A stretch of 64,000 nt of DNA from Deltaproteobacteria bacterium. GTDB taxonomy: Bacteria > Desulfobacterota > Binatia > UBA9968. The notes beneath the pieces were generated by a model. It made no database searches. It saw nothing but the letters and a program-made list of their open reading frames with translations, and was not told the origin of the DNA. Both the position numbers and the translations under genes were made by a program. The first letter of the stretch is position 1. Every line of letters starts with the position of its first letter. This document shows, in pieces, positions 1 through 9,015 of this stretch. The stretch covers positions 1 through 64,000 of the forward strand of contig WHTF01000006.1 of the NCBI GenBank assembly GCA_009379725.1, read 5' to 3'.

Positions 1-1
1 A

Positions 2-64
2 CTAAACGACATCAAGAAAAAGACCCGAGACAGACGCAAAGCCTACTGGGTGGAAGAAGAGTAA
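2..64 (+). CDS. C-terminal end of an unidentified protein (partial)
   Basis: The reading frame is open from the window edge to a TAA at 62-64 and encodes a charged tail ending KAYWVEEE. Only about 20 residues are visible, so no family can be named. It is listed because the frame is open and lysine/arginine/glutamate-rich as many protein tails are, but it could be a chance frame. Confidence 0.3.
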   Translation, partial: LNDIKKKTRDRRKAYWVEEE

Positions 65-286
65 TTCGCTTATTTATTGATGCGGCAGGAATGCCAATTG
101 CGGTCGAGTAAGGGTCGTAAAGTCGGTGGCGATGAAGGGCGGATTTAGATATCACGTTAGCGGGTGTAATAGAATTCGGAGCGAGAATGCGTCACTTCGA
201 CCTTATCAGACGCTACGTTCAAGCCGTTCAGATTCAGGTCACACAAAGAAAGTGCGGGTTCAGCGCAAAACTGGTGCTCTGGCAAG

Positions 287-940
287 TTACCTTGATTTCG
301 TTTTCCGCATGTTTGATTTGGCCATGAGCCACGCGTCTATTATGGTTTGCTTAAAGCGCCATTGATTGCCCACTTTGAAAGCGGGGATTTTCTTCTGAAC
401 AACCAGGCGATAAACGGTAAACTTATTGACACTTAGATAATCGGCCACTTGGTCTATCGTCAGCAGGTCTCCGGACTCATCTTCCTGGCTGACTTTCTGT
501 TGCGGCGATAGTTTTTCTTTAACAAGAAGATCACGCTCACGCTGGGCGGTAAAGAACTCACACGCGCTTGTGAGGATCGTTTCAAGCTCGGGAATATCCC
601 AGGGCTTAGGTACGTAGTTGGAAATGCCGGCCGAGTTGATCGCGGCGATAACCACATCGAAATCGGAGTATGCCGTAGTCAAAATACGAATTGCGTTCGG
701 ATGCAATCGGCGAGATCGCTGTAGAAACTCGACTCCTTTTTCACCGGGCATCCTTTGGTCGATCATCAGAAGCGCGATCTCGTCGCGATGTTGTTTCAAC
801 AGCCGGTAGCCCTCCGCGGCATTGACGGCGCTTAGAATCCTGAACTTATCCCGAAAAGCTCGGGTAAAATATTTGAGCGATTGTTCCTCGTCATCGACAT
901 AAAGAATCGCGCACTTCTGATAATCATAATGACGTTCCAT
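287..940 (-). CDS. Response regulator with receiver domain and excisionase/MerR-type DNA-binding domain
   Basis: A 217-residue protein. Residues 10-125 form a receiver domain: acidic pair D16/D17, phospho-acceptor D61 in MIDQRMPG, switch T88/T89 and K112 in VPKPWD. Residues 157-205 (TIDQVADYLSVNKFTVYRL, then a KVGNQWRFK wing) match the excisionase-type helix-turn-helix often labelled helix-turn-helix domain-containing. Family knowledge suggests a cytoplasmic two-component output protein acting on DNA. No partner histidine kinase is visible nearby. The ATG is preceded by GAGGAGAGATA, a good ribosome site. It lies downstream of the glycolytic genes on the same strand but 393 bp away, so probably has its own promoter. 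The combination of domains is clear; the target genes are unknown. Confidence 0.88.
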   Translation of the reverse strand: MERHYDYQKCAILYVDDEEQSLKYFTRAFRDKFRILSAVNAAEGYRLLKQHRDEIALLMIDQRMPGEKGVEFLQRSRRLHPNAIRILTTAYSDFDVVIAAINSAGISNYVPKPWDIPELETILTSACEFFTAQRERDLLVKEKLSPQQKVSQEDESGDLLTIDQVADYLSVNKFTVYRLVVQKKIPAFKVGNQWRFKQTIIDAWLMAKSNMRKTKSR

Positions 941-1333
941 TATCTCTCCTCTGCAACTCCATAAGACTTACCCGGACCTCTGTCGAAAGTGAAATGTCGA
1001 CGATCTACACTATGGATGTCTTGCGGCGTCATCGTCATGCTACCAAATCCTCAGCGCCAATCCATACTCGTTTCGCCTTCGCGCCAGTTTAAACGCCGTT
1101 GGTTTCGGAGGATTGTCTTCAATGGCTCTGATGGCGACCCTTTATGCTTGTAAAAGTCAGACATCGAGACGGTTCCGATCCGGCGAGGAGTACGGCCGCC
1201 TGAGGTTGTCGATTGGGGAAGTCGCGCAGAAACTGGAGTGCAGACGATGGCCGGATCAAAGCGATCAAACGATTAAGAGAGCCTCTGACTCATGTGAGAA
1301 GACGGCAGAGTCACCGCGATATCCCGAGGAGGA
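941..1333. other. Intergenic stretch without a supported gene
   Basis: This 393-bp gap separates two minus-strand genes. An open plus-strand frame at 1113-1337 has a poor start, no ribosome site and no recognisable motif. I see no hairpin followed by a T run and no tRNA-like structure. It probably carries the promoter of the response regulator. Confidence 0.5.
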
Positions 1334-1723
1334 TTAGAGATCGTAAACCGGCGTATGGATGGCGACGTGTTTTCCCAACGCGATGGCGCTGACGATGTCA
1401 GCGCGGCTGACGATTCCGACGACGTCTTCGCCGCGCATGACCGGAAGCCGTTTGATCCGATGCGTCGTCATCAGCTTGGCGATTTCTTCGACGGGGGTTT
1501 CTTCGGTGACGCTGATGATATTCGTGCTCATGATCGTTCTTACATCTTTGCCTTTTTTGGCAACGATGTCGGCTTCGGAGACGACGCCGATGATCTTGCC
1601 GTTCTTGCCCGCCACCGGCACGCCGCTGATCTGGTTCTTGATAAGAATCATGGCCAAATTCTTTATGGTAATCGTCGGGCCCACGGTGATAACGTCGCGG
1701 GTCATAATATCCTTAGCGTGCAT
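1334..1723 (-). CDS. CBS-pair domain protein
   Basis: About 129 residues made almost entirely of two CBS motifs: an AKDIMTRDVITV first motif with IIGVVSEADIV, and IMSTNIISV with VVGIVSRADIV. Such stand-alone CBS pairs bind adenine nucleotides and sense energy state. The start is taken at the ATG at 1723, because AGGAGG sits 9 nt upstream; a GTG nine bases further up overlaps that ribosome site and is less likely. The ATG lies 5 nt after the stop of gap, so the gene is co-transcribed with GAPDH and phosphofructokinase. A role in energy-linked regulation of glycolysis is an inference from this position. Confidence 0.88.
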   Translation of the reverse strand: MHAKDIMTRDVITVGPTITIKNLAMILIKNQISGVPVAGKNGKIIGVVSEADIVAKKGKDVRTIMSTNIISVTEETPVEEIAKLMTTHRIKRLPVMRGEDVVGIVSRADIVSAIALGKHVAIHTPVYDL

Positions 1724-1728
1724 TGTCT

Positions 1729-2748
1729 TCACCCTCCTAAGCCCTTTTGTGCCATAAAGATCGCCAAGTCGGCGACCCGGCAGCTATAGCCCCATTCGTT
1801 ATCATACCAAGAAAGTACTTTCGCCATTTTTTCTTCAATCACCACCGTCGATAATCCGTCGACGATCGAGGAAGCCGAATTACCACGAAAATCGCTGGAA
1901 ACCAAGGGCTCGTCGGAGTACTCAAGATAGCCCGCCATCTTGCCTGCGGCAGCCTTCTTGAGCGCGGCGTTGATGTCGTCGGCGGATGTCGGTTTTTTTA
2001 AATCAACGACGAGATCGACCACCGATACCGTGGATGTCGGCACGCGCAACGACAGTCCGTGAAGCTTGCCTTGCAATTCCGGCATGACCAAGCCGATGGC
2101 TTTTGCCGCCCCCGTGCTAGTTGGGACGATGTTCGTGGCGGCGGCGCGCGCGCGCCGCAGATCCTTGTGCATCAAATCGAGAATGCGTTGATCATTAGTA
2201 TAAGAGTGGGTAGTGGTCATCAGGCCGCGTTCGATGCCGAATGTGTCGTGCAGTACCTTCGCCACCGGGGCAAGGCAGTTGGTCGTGCATGAGGCATTGG
2301 ATACGATATGATGCCTTTTAGGATTGTATTCAGAGTCGTTCACGCCGAGGACCAGCGTGATGTCCTCATGCGTTGCCGGCGCTGTAATGATGGCTTTCTT
2401 TGCGCCGGCGTCCAGATGCGCTTTGACCTGCGCCCCGTCGGTGAAGACGCCGGTCGATTCGATGGCAATATCGACGCCCAACTGTTTCCAGGGGAGCCGC
2501 GTCGGATCTTTTTGGTTATGAACCGCGATAGTACGGCCGTCAATCCTGATCATCCCTTCGCCGGTTTCAACGGTTCCGGGGTAAATCCCGTAATTCGAGT
2601 CGTAACGAAAGAGGTGAGCGTTAGTGTGGAGGTCCGCCATGTCGTTCACCGCGACAACCGACAACTCCTTTTTGTAGCGTTGCAGGATTGACCGTAATAC
2701 CAATCTGCCGATCCGGCCGAATCCATTGATTGCGACTTTCGTTGCCAT
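1729..2748 (-). CDS. gap: Type I glyceraldehyde-3-phosphate dehydrogenase
   Basis: A full-length 339-residue GAPDH that oxidises glyceraldehyde-3-phosphate to 1,3-bisphosphoglycerate in the cytoplasm. The NAD-binding fingerprint GFGRIGR is at residues 9-15. The catalytic cysteine C154 is in the invariant [12 protein letters not shown] block and the catalytic histidine is H181 in TTTHSYT. A purine-rich GGGGGAAGG precedes the ATG. It is the second gene of a minus-strand operon, 29 bp after phosphofructokinase and 5 bp before a CBS protein. Nothing is missing or odd in the protein. Confidence 0.97.
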   Translation of the reverse strand: MATKVAINGFGRIGRLVLRSILQRYKKELSVVAVNDMADLHTNAHLFRYDSNYGIYPGTVETGEGMIRIDGRTIAVHNQKDPTRLPWKQLGVDIAIESTGVFTDGAQVKAHLDAGAKKAIITAPATHEDITLVLGVNDSEYNPKRHHIVSNASCTTNCLAPVAKVLHDTFGIERGLMTTTHSYTNDQRILDLMHKDLRRARAAATNIVPTSTGAAKAIGLVMPELQGKLHGLSLRVPTSTVSVVDLVVDLKKPTSADDINAALKKAAAGKMAGYLEYSDEPLVSSDFRGNSASSIVDGLSTVVIEEKMAKVLSWYDNEWGYSCRVADLAIFMAQKGLGG

Positions 2749-2777
2749 CCTTCCCCCTGTTCAAGTTTTGATACGAT

Positions 2778-4139
2778 CTAAAGGCTGCCGCGAAGTTCCG
2801 TCGTTAGATATTGAAACCGGCTTTTGAACTCGTCGGAAGAGCAAAGTTTCTTTTTGGACGACGCTGCCTGCGCGAGCAGCCTGAGCTTGTCGTCATCCCC
2901 GAAGTCCTCGCGCTCCAGCCGGATCATGTATTCGCGCGCGACCTTGTAAGTTGGCTTGGTGATATCGACGGTGCGAACCCGAGTTTTTCCGGTATGGGGA
3001 TCTTGCAAGGCGTCAAAGTCGAAGTATTCTAGTTTGCCGTCGATGAGGCACACGAGAGCCCCGCCGAGATTGGCGCTCTCGGCGCCGGGATTGAGCAGAA
3101 ATTCAACCGCGCCGTAGCCGAGAGTGCGCACATAATCACAGTCAAAGGCGATGGGCGCGGCCGAACGCAGCTCGTAGCCGATATTCTTATGCACGACGCT
3201 CATAAAAGAACCGCGATTTGCGAAGCGGTGTTCCACGAGAGTTTTTAGTACATAGGCGAGATCGAGCTCGGCCAGGCGCAAGTGTCCGTAACTATCGTGG
3301 GCGATGCGTACGCCCTCGATCTGCTGTAGCTCTTCGGGCGCAACTCGCTCCAGCAATCCTTCTGCAATTACGGCCACGCCGTCGGAACGATTCCACAGGG
3401 CGGTGCGCTTTAAAATGGCGCCTTCAAGTATGTCGCAAACGGTTTGCAGATGTACTGCGGAAGTAAATTCCTCGGGAATAATCGTCAGCGAGGCTCCCGT
3501 GGACTTACCAATACCGAGGGCGAGATGGCCGGCTGAACGCCCCATGACGACGACGAAATACCAGCGCCCGGTGGTGCGGGAATCTTCCATCAAGTTTTGC
3601 ACCAGAGCGCTACCGACTTGACGGGCGGTCTCAAAGCCGAAGGTCGGTATGTCTCCGGGCAGGGGCAGGTCGTTGTCAATGGTTTTAGGGACGTGGCAAA
3701 CCCGAATGCGTCCGCCGGCGTGTTTGGCGACATGGCTGGCTGCATACATGGTATCGTCGCCGCCGATGGTGACCAGGGAACCGATGCCGAGACGATCCAA
3801 TGTCGCCACCACCTGCTGAATATCTTCAGCCCTTTTAGTGGGATTGGCTCTGGACGTATTGAGGATCGAGCCGCCCTGAAAGTGAATGCGCGAAACTTCA
3901 TCTTTAAGTAATTCCTTGGTGTGAGTCGTGTCCCCGCGCATCAGCCATTGGAAGCCCTCGTAGATACCGATCACCTTATGAGCGCGGGTACGCGCTTCCA
4001 GAGTGACGGCGCCGATAACGCCATTGATGCCGGGTGCCGGTCCACCACCCACTAAAACGCCAACATTGGCCCCTCGTGTTTTCAAAGACTCTCGCGTAAC
4101 CAAACGCCAACCCCCCTTGCTGGAGTGCATGGTTTGCAT
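2778..4139 (-). CDS. 6-phosphofructokinase, probably pyrophosphate-dependent
   Basis: A 453-residue phosphofructokinase-family protein, first gene of the glycolytic operon with gap. It shows the phosphate loop VGGGPAPGINGV at about 30-42, IGGDDT at 125-130 and PKTIDNDL at 151-158. Established work on this family links Asp in the second position of GGDD and Lys in PKTID with use of pyrophosphate instead of ATP; ATP enzymes normally have GGDGS and PGTIDND. By those two residues this enzyme should use PPi and work reversibly. The ATG at 4139 lacks a strong ribosome site; another ATG is three codons on. The N-terminus of about 22 residues before the core is therefore uncertain. Confidence 0.9.
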   Translation of the reverse strand: MQTMHSSKGGWRLVTRESLKTRGANVGVLVGGGPAPGINGVIGAVTLEARTRAHKVIGIYEGFQWLMRGDTTHTKELLKDEVSRIHFQGGSILNTSRANPTKRAEDIQQVVATLDRLGIGSLVTIGGDDTMYAASHVAKHAGGRIRVCHVPKTIDNDLPLPGDIPTFGFETARQVGSALVQNLMEDSRTTGRWYFVVVMGRSAGHLALGIGKSTGASLTIIPEEFTSAVHLQTVCDILEGAILKRTALWNRSDGVAVIAEGLLERVAPEELQQIEGVRIAHDSYGHLRLAELDLAYVLKTLVEHRFANRGSFMSVVHKNIGYELRSAAPIAFDCDYVRTLGYGAVEFLLNPGAESANLGGALVCLIDGKLEYFDFDALQDPHTGKTRVRTVDITKPTYKVAREYMIRLEREDFGDDDKLRLLAQAASSKKKLCSSDEFKSRFQYLTTELRGSL

Positions 4140-4685
4140 GCATCCGTTGGTATTGCCCTTGCCAAATTGAGTTATATTTAAAGTCTATCCTTTTGTTGCG
4201 GAATTCCAATATCTATTTCAGTTCTTTTCTTGTGATTGCGCGTGCTTTGCGCCGGAAGGAGTTCAGATATTCGACTGCGTCGACTGCGTCGATTTCGACC
4301 CGCAAACTGCATTGCTGAGCTGGGATTGGAAATTGCTTTCTGGCAGCCGTTTTATATGTGGTATCGTGCGCTGGTTCAGGGGAAGGGTTAAGGGCCGCTG
4401 GCCCATCCGACGCGGCCGGCCCGGAATTATTTCGGTGTGATCAGTTTCGTGCTTAAATCGATGGCAGGCGATCCCGGCAGGATTGGAACTCTAGAAGAGC
4501 CGCTTAGCCAGCGCTCCCTTGCATCATGCCTGGAACTGGATATAAAAGCTCCCGTTGAAGAACTCAAGCGAATCAGCACCGAGTTTGTGCGGTCGCGCTT
4601 GGAACACGGATAGAGTACCACTCAAGGCCAGTAAGATTCCCCGCACGTTCAACCTGTTGCAGAAGATCACACGAAAAGTAATATT
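4140..4685. other. Intergenic stretch, possible 58-codon remnant
   Basis: This 546-bp stretch separates the phosphofructokinase gene from a small hypothetical gene. It contains a plus-strand frame at about 4436-4612 (GTG start, TAG stop, 58 residues, with the amphipathic stretch EELKRISTEFVRSRLEHG) but no convincing ribosome site. It may be a gene fragment. Otherwise I see nothing here apart from the likely promoter of the minus-strand glycolytic operon. Confidence 0.35.
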
Positions 4686-4988
4686 CTACTTGCCTCTAAC
4701 GTTGTAAGTACTATTCGATAAGTTTCTGATCTGTGCCATAGGCACGGAATCGACCGTCCATGAGGTGTTTAAAGCCTTATCGATTTCGGTCATCTCGTTA
4801 CGATACCAAGAGGTGACTCGATCAAGAAATCTCACCCTGCTTTTGTATGCGGCATAGTTCAGCCACTCGGTATTACTCTCGACCTGATGTTTTTCCTTTT
4901 CCAGGTGTCGCAGCGTTATCTCGACTTCCATGCGCCGGTGCCTGAGCTGGGCTGTATGGGCGGTTCCGGTAACTTTATCCATCGGCAC
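4686..4988 (-). CDS. Small hypothetical protein, helical and charged
   Basis: A 100-residue protein I do not recognise. It is rich in Glu, Arg and Lys (for example RRMEVEITLRHLEKEKHQVE), predicted helical and possibly coiled-coil over residues 15-75, with no signal peptide or membrane segment. AAGGAGACAA lies directly before GTG (4988) and ten bases before an in-frame ATG (4982), so either start is possible and translation is likely real. It stands alone on the minus strand, divergent from the universal stress protein gene region. Function cannot be stated. Confidence 0.55.
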   Translation of the reverse strand: MPMDKVTGTAHTAQLRHRRMEVEITLRHLEKEKHQVESNTEWLNYAAYKSRVRFLDRVTSWYRNEMTEIDKALNTSWTVDSVPMAQIRNLSNSTYNVRGK

Positions 4989-5248
4989 TTGTCTCCTTCT
5001 TGAGTTCGGTTCATTTACGATTCAACTTTTTTCTCGCGTGATTGCGGGCAGCATGCCTAGTCAAATCCGCTCAATGTTTGCACAGATTTGGGCACGGAGA
5101 CGAATTGGGCCGTATATGACGCAAAAGAAATGCCACAACAGTGACAGAAATTACCCTCAACTTCCCTCACTTTTTTGCGAACAATAAAACAAATCGTCCC
5201 GTAAGTGGGATTGCGGCGAGCGTTCTATTCTAAAAATGAGAAACTTTC

Positions 5249-5371
5249 ATGAGAGACTTACACTGTAAAATTTCGCGGCATATCGTTCACTACGGCGCGC
5301 CGGCCGTTATTTATGGCTTGAAGTTTTGGTGGGTCTTCCGCAAGAATGAGCGCATCCAGGAGGTGGAATAA
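5249..5371 (+). CDS. Possible 40-residue small protein upstream of the stress protein gene
   Basis: An ATG-to-TAA frame of 40 codons encodes a basic small protein with a hydrophobic/aromatic middle (VIYGLKFWWVFRKN) and an acidic end (IQEVE). This could be a short membrane-associated peptide. Its ribosome site is weak. It ends 47 bp before the universal stress protein start, on the same strand, so the two could share a transcript. I do not recognise a family. Without homologues it remains tentative. Confidence 0.35.
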   Translation: MRDLHCKISRHIVHYGAPAVIYGLKFWWVFRKNERIQEVE

Positions 5372-5418
5372 GCAGCTTAACGAATGTAGGGTATCAGTGA
5401 GTGCTGCGGAGGAAAACG

Positions 5419-6321
5419 ATGTACCCACGAATCCTGATACCGCTGGACGGTTCGAAGACTGCTGAAAAGGTGTTGCCCTGTGTTCGCCGGATCGCGAGAG
5501 TTTCGAAGTCGTCGGTCGAGCTACTCGGCGTGGTCGAAATGACTGAGATCGTCACCCAGACACCGGCCGACGACCTTTCATACGCAGGCGTGCTGGTCGA
5601 AGAAGCAACGCAGAATAGCGCGGAATATTTCGATCACTTAGCCAAGACCTTTTCGGGTTGCAGCGTAAAGTTCACTGTGGAAAGAGGCCGACCCGAAGAA
5701 GTGATTATCGACAAGGCCACGGCGGATAAGAAAACTCTTATCGCGATGGCGACTCATGGTCGTTCAGGTGTGAGTCGCTGGCTCTTGGGCAGTGTTACGG
5801 AGAAGATTTTACGCGCGGTCGGCAATCCACTCCTCCTTGTCCATGCGCCTGAAGGGGCAAAGACAGAAGGGGAGGCTAGCCTCAAGTCGGTGGCGGTCCC
5901 ATTGGACGGATCGAGGTTAGCAGAGACCGTTCTCCCCGAAGTCGCGGCGCTGGTCAAAGCGTTGGACCTAAAAGTGGTCCTCGTTAGGGCCTATTCGCTG
6001 CCGGTAGCGACGTATAGTGGAGAAGATTTTTACGTACCCCACTATCAAGAGTTGAAAGAACAACTCAGAAAAGAGGCAAGCGGTTACCTGGAGACTAAAG
6101 CGAATGATTTACGGGCGGCGGGGATAACGAAGGTCGAGTGTGTAGCCGTCGAGGGCACAGGGGCAGACGTCATCATCGATCTGGCGCGTCAGACCCCGGA
6201 CAATCTGGTGGCCATGTGCTCGCATGGGCGCTCCGGCTTGAAGCGGTGGGTGCTGGGCAGCGTCGCGGAGAAAGTAGTGCGACATTGTGAAGACCCAGTG
6301 TTGGTGATGAGAGGGGAGTGA
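5419..6321 (+). CDS. Tandem-domain universal stress protein (UspA family)
   Basis: A 300-residue protein with two Usp domains, about residues 1-145 and 152-300. Each domain ends with the ATP-binding signature G-x2-G-x9-G-S: HGRSGVSRWLLGSVTEK in the first and HGRSGLKRWVLGSVAEK in the second. Known tandem Usps bind ATP and act in stress survival in the cytoplasm. The start is set at ATG 5419, preceded by GGAGG at the right distance; an upstream in-frame GTG at 5401 lies before that site. It converges with the threonine ammonia-lyase gene. Confidence 0.93.
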   Translation: MYPRILIPLDGSKTAEKVLPCVRRIARVSKSSVELLGVVEMTEIVTQTPADDLSYAGVLVEEATQNSAEYFDHLAKTFSGCSVKFTVERGRPEEVIIDKATADKKTLIAMATHGRSGVSRWLLGSVTEKILRAVGNPLLLVHAPEGAKTEGEASLKSVAVPLDGSRLAETVLPEVAALVKALDLKVVLVRAYSLPVATYSGEDFYVPHYQELKEQLRKEASGYLETKANDLRAAGITKVECVAVEGTGADVIIDLARQTPDNLVAMCSHGRSGLKRWVLGSVAEKVVRHCEDPVLVMRGE

Positions 6322-6341
6322 TCGAAAGCCAAAAGATATGG

Positions 6342-6392
6342 CGCGCTCATGAAGATCGCCGACGATGAGGTACCATCGTTGTCGTGAGCGCG
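6342..6392. repeat. Large imperfect inverted repeat between convergent genes
   Basis: CGCGCTCA at 6342-6349 pairs with TGAGCGCG at 6385-6392, and inside it GACGATG at 6361-6367 pairs with CATCGTTGTC at 6374-6383. The structure sits 20 bp after the Usp stop and 72 bp before the end of the convergent threonine ammonia-lyase gene. No long T run follows, so a classical terminator is not certain, but a transcript-end role is plausible. Confidence 0.45.
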
Positions 6393-6463
6393 ACGGGATA
6401 TGGAGTTATGGAATCGAGATGGAAAACGGGAATTGGAATCAACCCTCGCTCTGCCCAGGTTTA

Positions 6464-7669
6464 TCAATCCGTTCGAATTTTGAAGCCCTGGTTGCTGAGC
6501 TCGTTCCGGATACGTTCGATATGAGCCGGCCCGGTGGTTTCGAGGACCAATTCCACTTCGGTTTCGTCGAATGCCATCTGACCGAATCCGCGACTCTGGC
6601 CGATTTGCAAAATATTGGCGCCGAGGTCCGCGATTCGTTGAGCGAGTCTAGCTAGATTACCGGGCCGGTCCGAGATCACGGCTGAAAATCGGCTTAGACG
6701 TCCATCTTGAATGAGCCCTTTTTCGATGATCCGTGAGATCAGATTAACGTCGATATTGCCGCCGGAGATGATCAAGGCTATGTTCTTGTTGCTCAGATCG
6801 AGTTTCTTGTTGATGAGCGCCGCCAGGGGAACCGCGGCGGCTCCTTCGGCGATCGTCTTCTCGATCTCCAGCAACAGCAGCACTGCGTTGGCAACCTCGC
6901 CTTCGCTGACAGTAACTATTTCATCGACGTACTGCTTTACCAGCGCCAACGGTGTCTCGCCAACCTTGCGCACGGCAATGCCATCGGCGATCGTCGTCGC
7001 TGGCGGCAGCTTAACAGGTTCGCCTCGCTCTAATGCCGCTTTCATAGATGGTATGCTCTCGGCTTGAACGCCGATGATCCGGATGCGTGGATTAAGAGCC
7101 TTGAGAACCAGCGCGGTGCCGCCGATTAGCCCTCCGCCGCCCACCGGCACGATGACGGCATCCAGGTCGGAATTTTGCTCGTAAAGCTCGAGTCCGACGG
7201 TGCCCTGGCCGGCAATAATCGCTGGATCATTGAATGCGTGCAAGAAGGTCAGTTCTTTTTCTTGGCTGAGACGCTGGGCTTCGGTAAATGCCGCTTCGTA
7301 ATCCGTCCCGTGCAGCAGCGTTTGCGCCCCGTATAGCCGTACCCGGCCGACTTTGATGAGCGGCGCATGAACCGGAATGACGATGGTGGACGATATGTTT
7401 AAACGGCGGCTATGAAAGGCAACGGCCATGCCGTGATTGCCTGCGCTGGCGGCGATAACCCCACGCCGGGCCTGATCTTTGGTCAGAGTCAGCAGACGGT
7501 TGAGTGCGCCGCGCTCTTTGAACGAACCGGTTATCTGCAGATTGTCGAGTTTGAAAAACACCCGATTGCCGGTCATACCGCTGATCGTCTCCGAGTAGGG
7601 CAGCGGCGAAAGGTAGATTTGATCTCGAATGCGCTCGCGTGCTTTTTCAACATCGGCGAAAGTGAGCAT
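6464..7669 (-). CDS. Threonine ammonia-lyase with ACT domain
   Basis: A 401-residue PLP enzyme that deaminates threonine to 2-oxobutyrate, the entry step of isoleucine synthesis or threonine catabolism. The PLP lysine is K51 in [10 protein letters not shown], and the glycine loop GGGGLIGG and the ISGGN motif are present. Residues from about 325 form an ACT domain ([19 protein letters not shown]), the regulatory type found in the medium-length enzymes. The start is set at ATG 7669 ([11 protein letters not shown]) because this matches the family N-terminus; the frame stays open upstream to 7852 but would overlap the divergent iron transporter gene. An alternative ATG is at 7732. No strong ribosome site helps decide. 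Confidence 0.92.
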   Translation of the reverse strand: MLTFADVEKARERIRDQIYLSPLPYSETISGMTGNRVFFKLDNLQITGSFKERGALNRLLTLTKDQARRGVIAASAGNHGMAVAFHSRRLNISSTIVIPVHAPLIKVGRVRLYGAQTLLHGTDYEAAFTEAQRLSQEKELTFLHAFNDPAIIAGQGTVGLELYEQNSDLDAVIVPVGGGGLIGGTALVLKALNPRIRIIGVQAESIPSMKAALERGEPVKLPPATTIADGIAVRKVGETPLALVKQYVDEIVTVSEGEVANAVLLLLEIEKTIAEGAAAVPLAALINKKLDLSNKNIALIISGGNIDVNLISRIIEKGLIQDGRLSRFSAVISDRPGNLARLAQRIADLGANILQIGQSRGFGQMAFDETEVELVLETTGPAHIERIRNELSNQGFKIRTD

Positions 7670-7801
7670 AGAGTAGGTTAGAATGAAACTGCGCCGACAT
7701 GCAAGATTATTGGCAGGGCCGTTATTTGACATATCTTTAGAACATGTGGCAGGAGTTCTAAGTATAGCTTTACAACATTCACCGGCGCTGAAATCGAATT
7801 C

Positions 7802-8929
7802 ATGCAAGAACAGCCAAAATTCGCTGAAGCGGATATTGCCCGTTATCGGCAAAATTATTTAGTGGAAATGGAAGGCATCGCGCTTTACCGTTCCATGGCC
7901 GCCGCCGAACAGGATAAGAAGCGGGCGGTGATCTTCGAAAAGCTCGCGCAAAATGAAGAGCGCCACGCCCAGCGTTGGGCGCGGCTGATTCAATCCGCGG
8001 GAACTACAGTGCCGGCTTATCGTCCGACTCTACGCGTGCGCGCCCTCGGATGGGTGGCGCGAAACTTCGGCACCCGGCGTGTTTTGCCGATCATCAGCAG
8101 CATGGAGGCGCGTGACGAAGCCGGTTACATGCAGCAGCCTGAAGCCGCGGGCCTGCCGGCGGAAGAGCGCGCGCATAGCCGGACGCTATGGGCGATGTCC
8201 GGCGGCGCTGCCGGGCCGGCGGCTATCATCGGCACCGAGCGTTGGCATTTCGCATCTCGCGGCGGCAGCTTACGCGCGGCCGTGTTCGGAATAAACGACG
8301 GCCTGGTCTCTAACTTCGGTTTGGTCATGGGATTTGCCGGCGCCGACGCCACTCCCGAGTATATTTTATTAGCCGGAGTGGCGGGATTGCTGGCAGGCTC
8401 GTTTTCCATGGGCGCCGGGGAATTTGTGTCCGTGCGCGCGCAACGGGAGCTTTTTGAGCAGCAAATCGCCATAGAGAAACAAGAGCTGGAACTCTCTCCG
8501 GAGGAGGAGGAAGAGGAACTGTCGTTGATCTATCAGGCAAAAGGGATTCCCGAGGGAGAAGCGGAGATTCTGGCGCGGCGGATTATCGCTAATCCGCAAA
8601 CGGCTATCGATACTTTGGCGCGTGAGGAGCTTGGCTTGGATCCGTCCCAACTGGGCTCTCCTTGGGCCGCCGCTGCGAGTTCCTTTGTAGCTTTTGTCTT
8701 CGGAGCATCGATTCCGGTGATTCCTTATCTGTTCGGTTCCGGACCGGGGGCGTTGATGGCGAGTGCAGTGCTCAGCTGCTTCGCCTTGTTCGGTGTCGGA
8801 GCGCTTCTTTCGATCTTTACCGCTCGCGGCGTGTTAGTCAGCGGCCTGCGCATGCTTGGTATCGGTTTGTTCGCGTCGGCGATTACTTACAGTGTCGGCT
8901 GGTTATTTGGCGTTTCAGCGGCGGGCTAA
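7802..8929 (+). CDS. mbfA: Membrane-bound ferritin-like/VIT1 iron transporter (MbfA type)
   Basis: A 375-residue fusion. Residues 10-150 are an erythrin/rubrerythrin-like helical domain with E22/E24 and the diiron motif E52-x2-H55 in NEERHA. Residues 165-375 are a VIT1/CCC1-type membrane domain starting RAAVFGINDGLVSNFGLVMG, with the GEFVSV segment, an acidic cytosolic stretch (SPEEEEEELS) and three C-terminal membrane helices. In the family, MbfA exports iron and limits iron and peroxide stress; the ferritin-like part faces the cytoplasm. It is divergent from the threonine ammonia-lyase gene and convergent with alkaline phosphatase. The GCGGGCTAAAACCCGC hairpin overlaps its stop. Confidence 0.93.
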   Translation: MQEQPKFAEADIARYRQNYLVEMEGIALYRSMAAAEQDKKRAVIFEKLAQNEERHAQRWARLIQSAGTTVPAYRPTLRVRALGWVARNFGTRRVLPIISSMEARDEAGYMQQPEAAGLPAEERAHSRTLWAMSGGAAGPAAIIGTERWHFASRGGSLRAAVFGINDGLVSNFGLVMGFAGADATPEYILLAGVAGLLAGSFSMGAGEFVSVRAQRELFEQQIAIEKQELELSPEEEEEELSLIYQAKGIPEGEAEILARRIIANPQTAIDTLAREELGLDPSQLGSPWAAAASSFVAFVFGASIPVIPYLFGSGPGALMASAVLSCFALFGVGALLSIFTARGVLVSGLRMLGIGLFASAITYSVGWLFGVSAAG

Positions 8930-9015
8930 AACCCGCTGCTCTGTTTGAACATGACCGGGGTCGTCGCGTCTCAGGCTCCATTACAGTAAGCGAGCGGCTT
9001 TTATTGCCGCGAAGT

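Noticed and set aside
1113-1337. Plus-strand open frame of 74 codons between two minus-strand genes
   Set aside because: Poor start, no ribosome site, no motif, and its end runs into the CBS gene on the other strand.
6464-7852. Longer threonine ammonia-lyase starting at 7852
   Set aside because: The extra 61 residues have no family similarity and would overlap the divergent iron transporter gene start.
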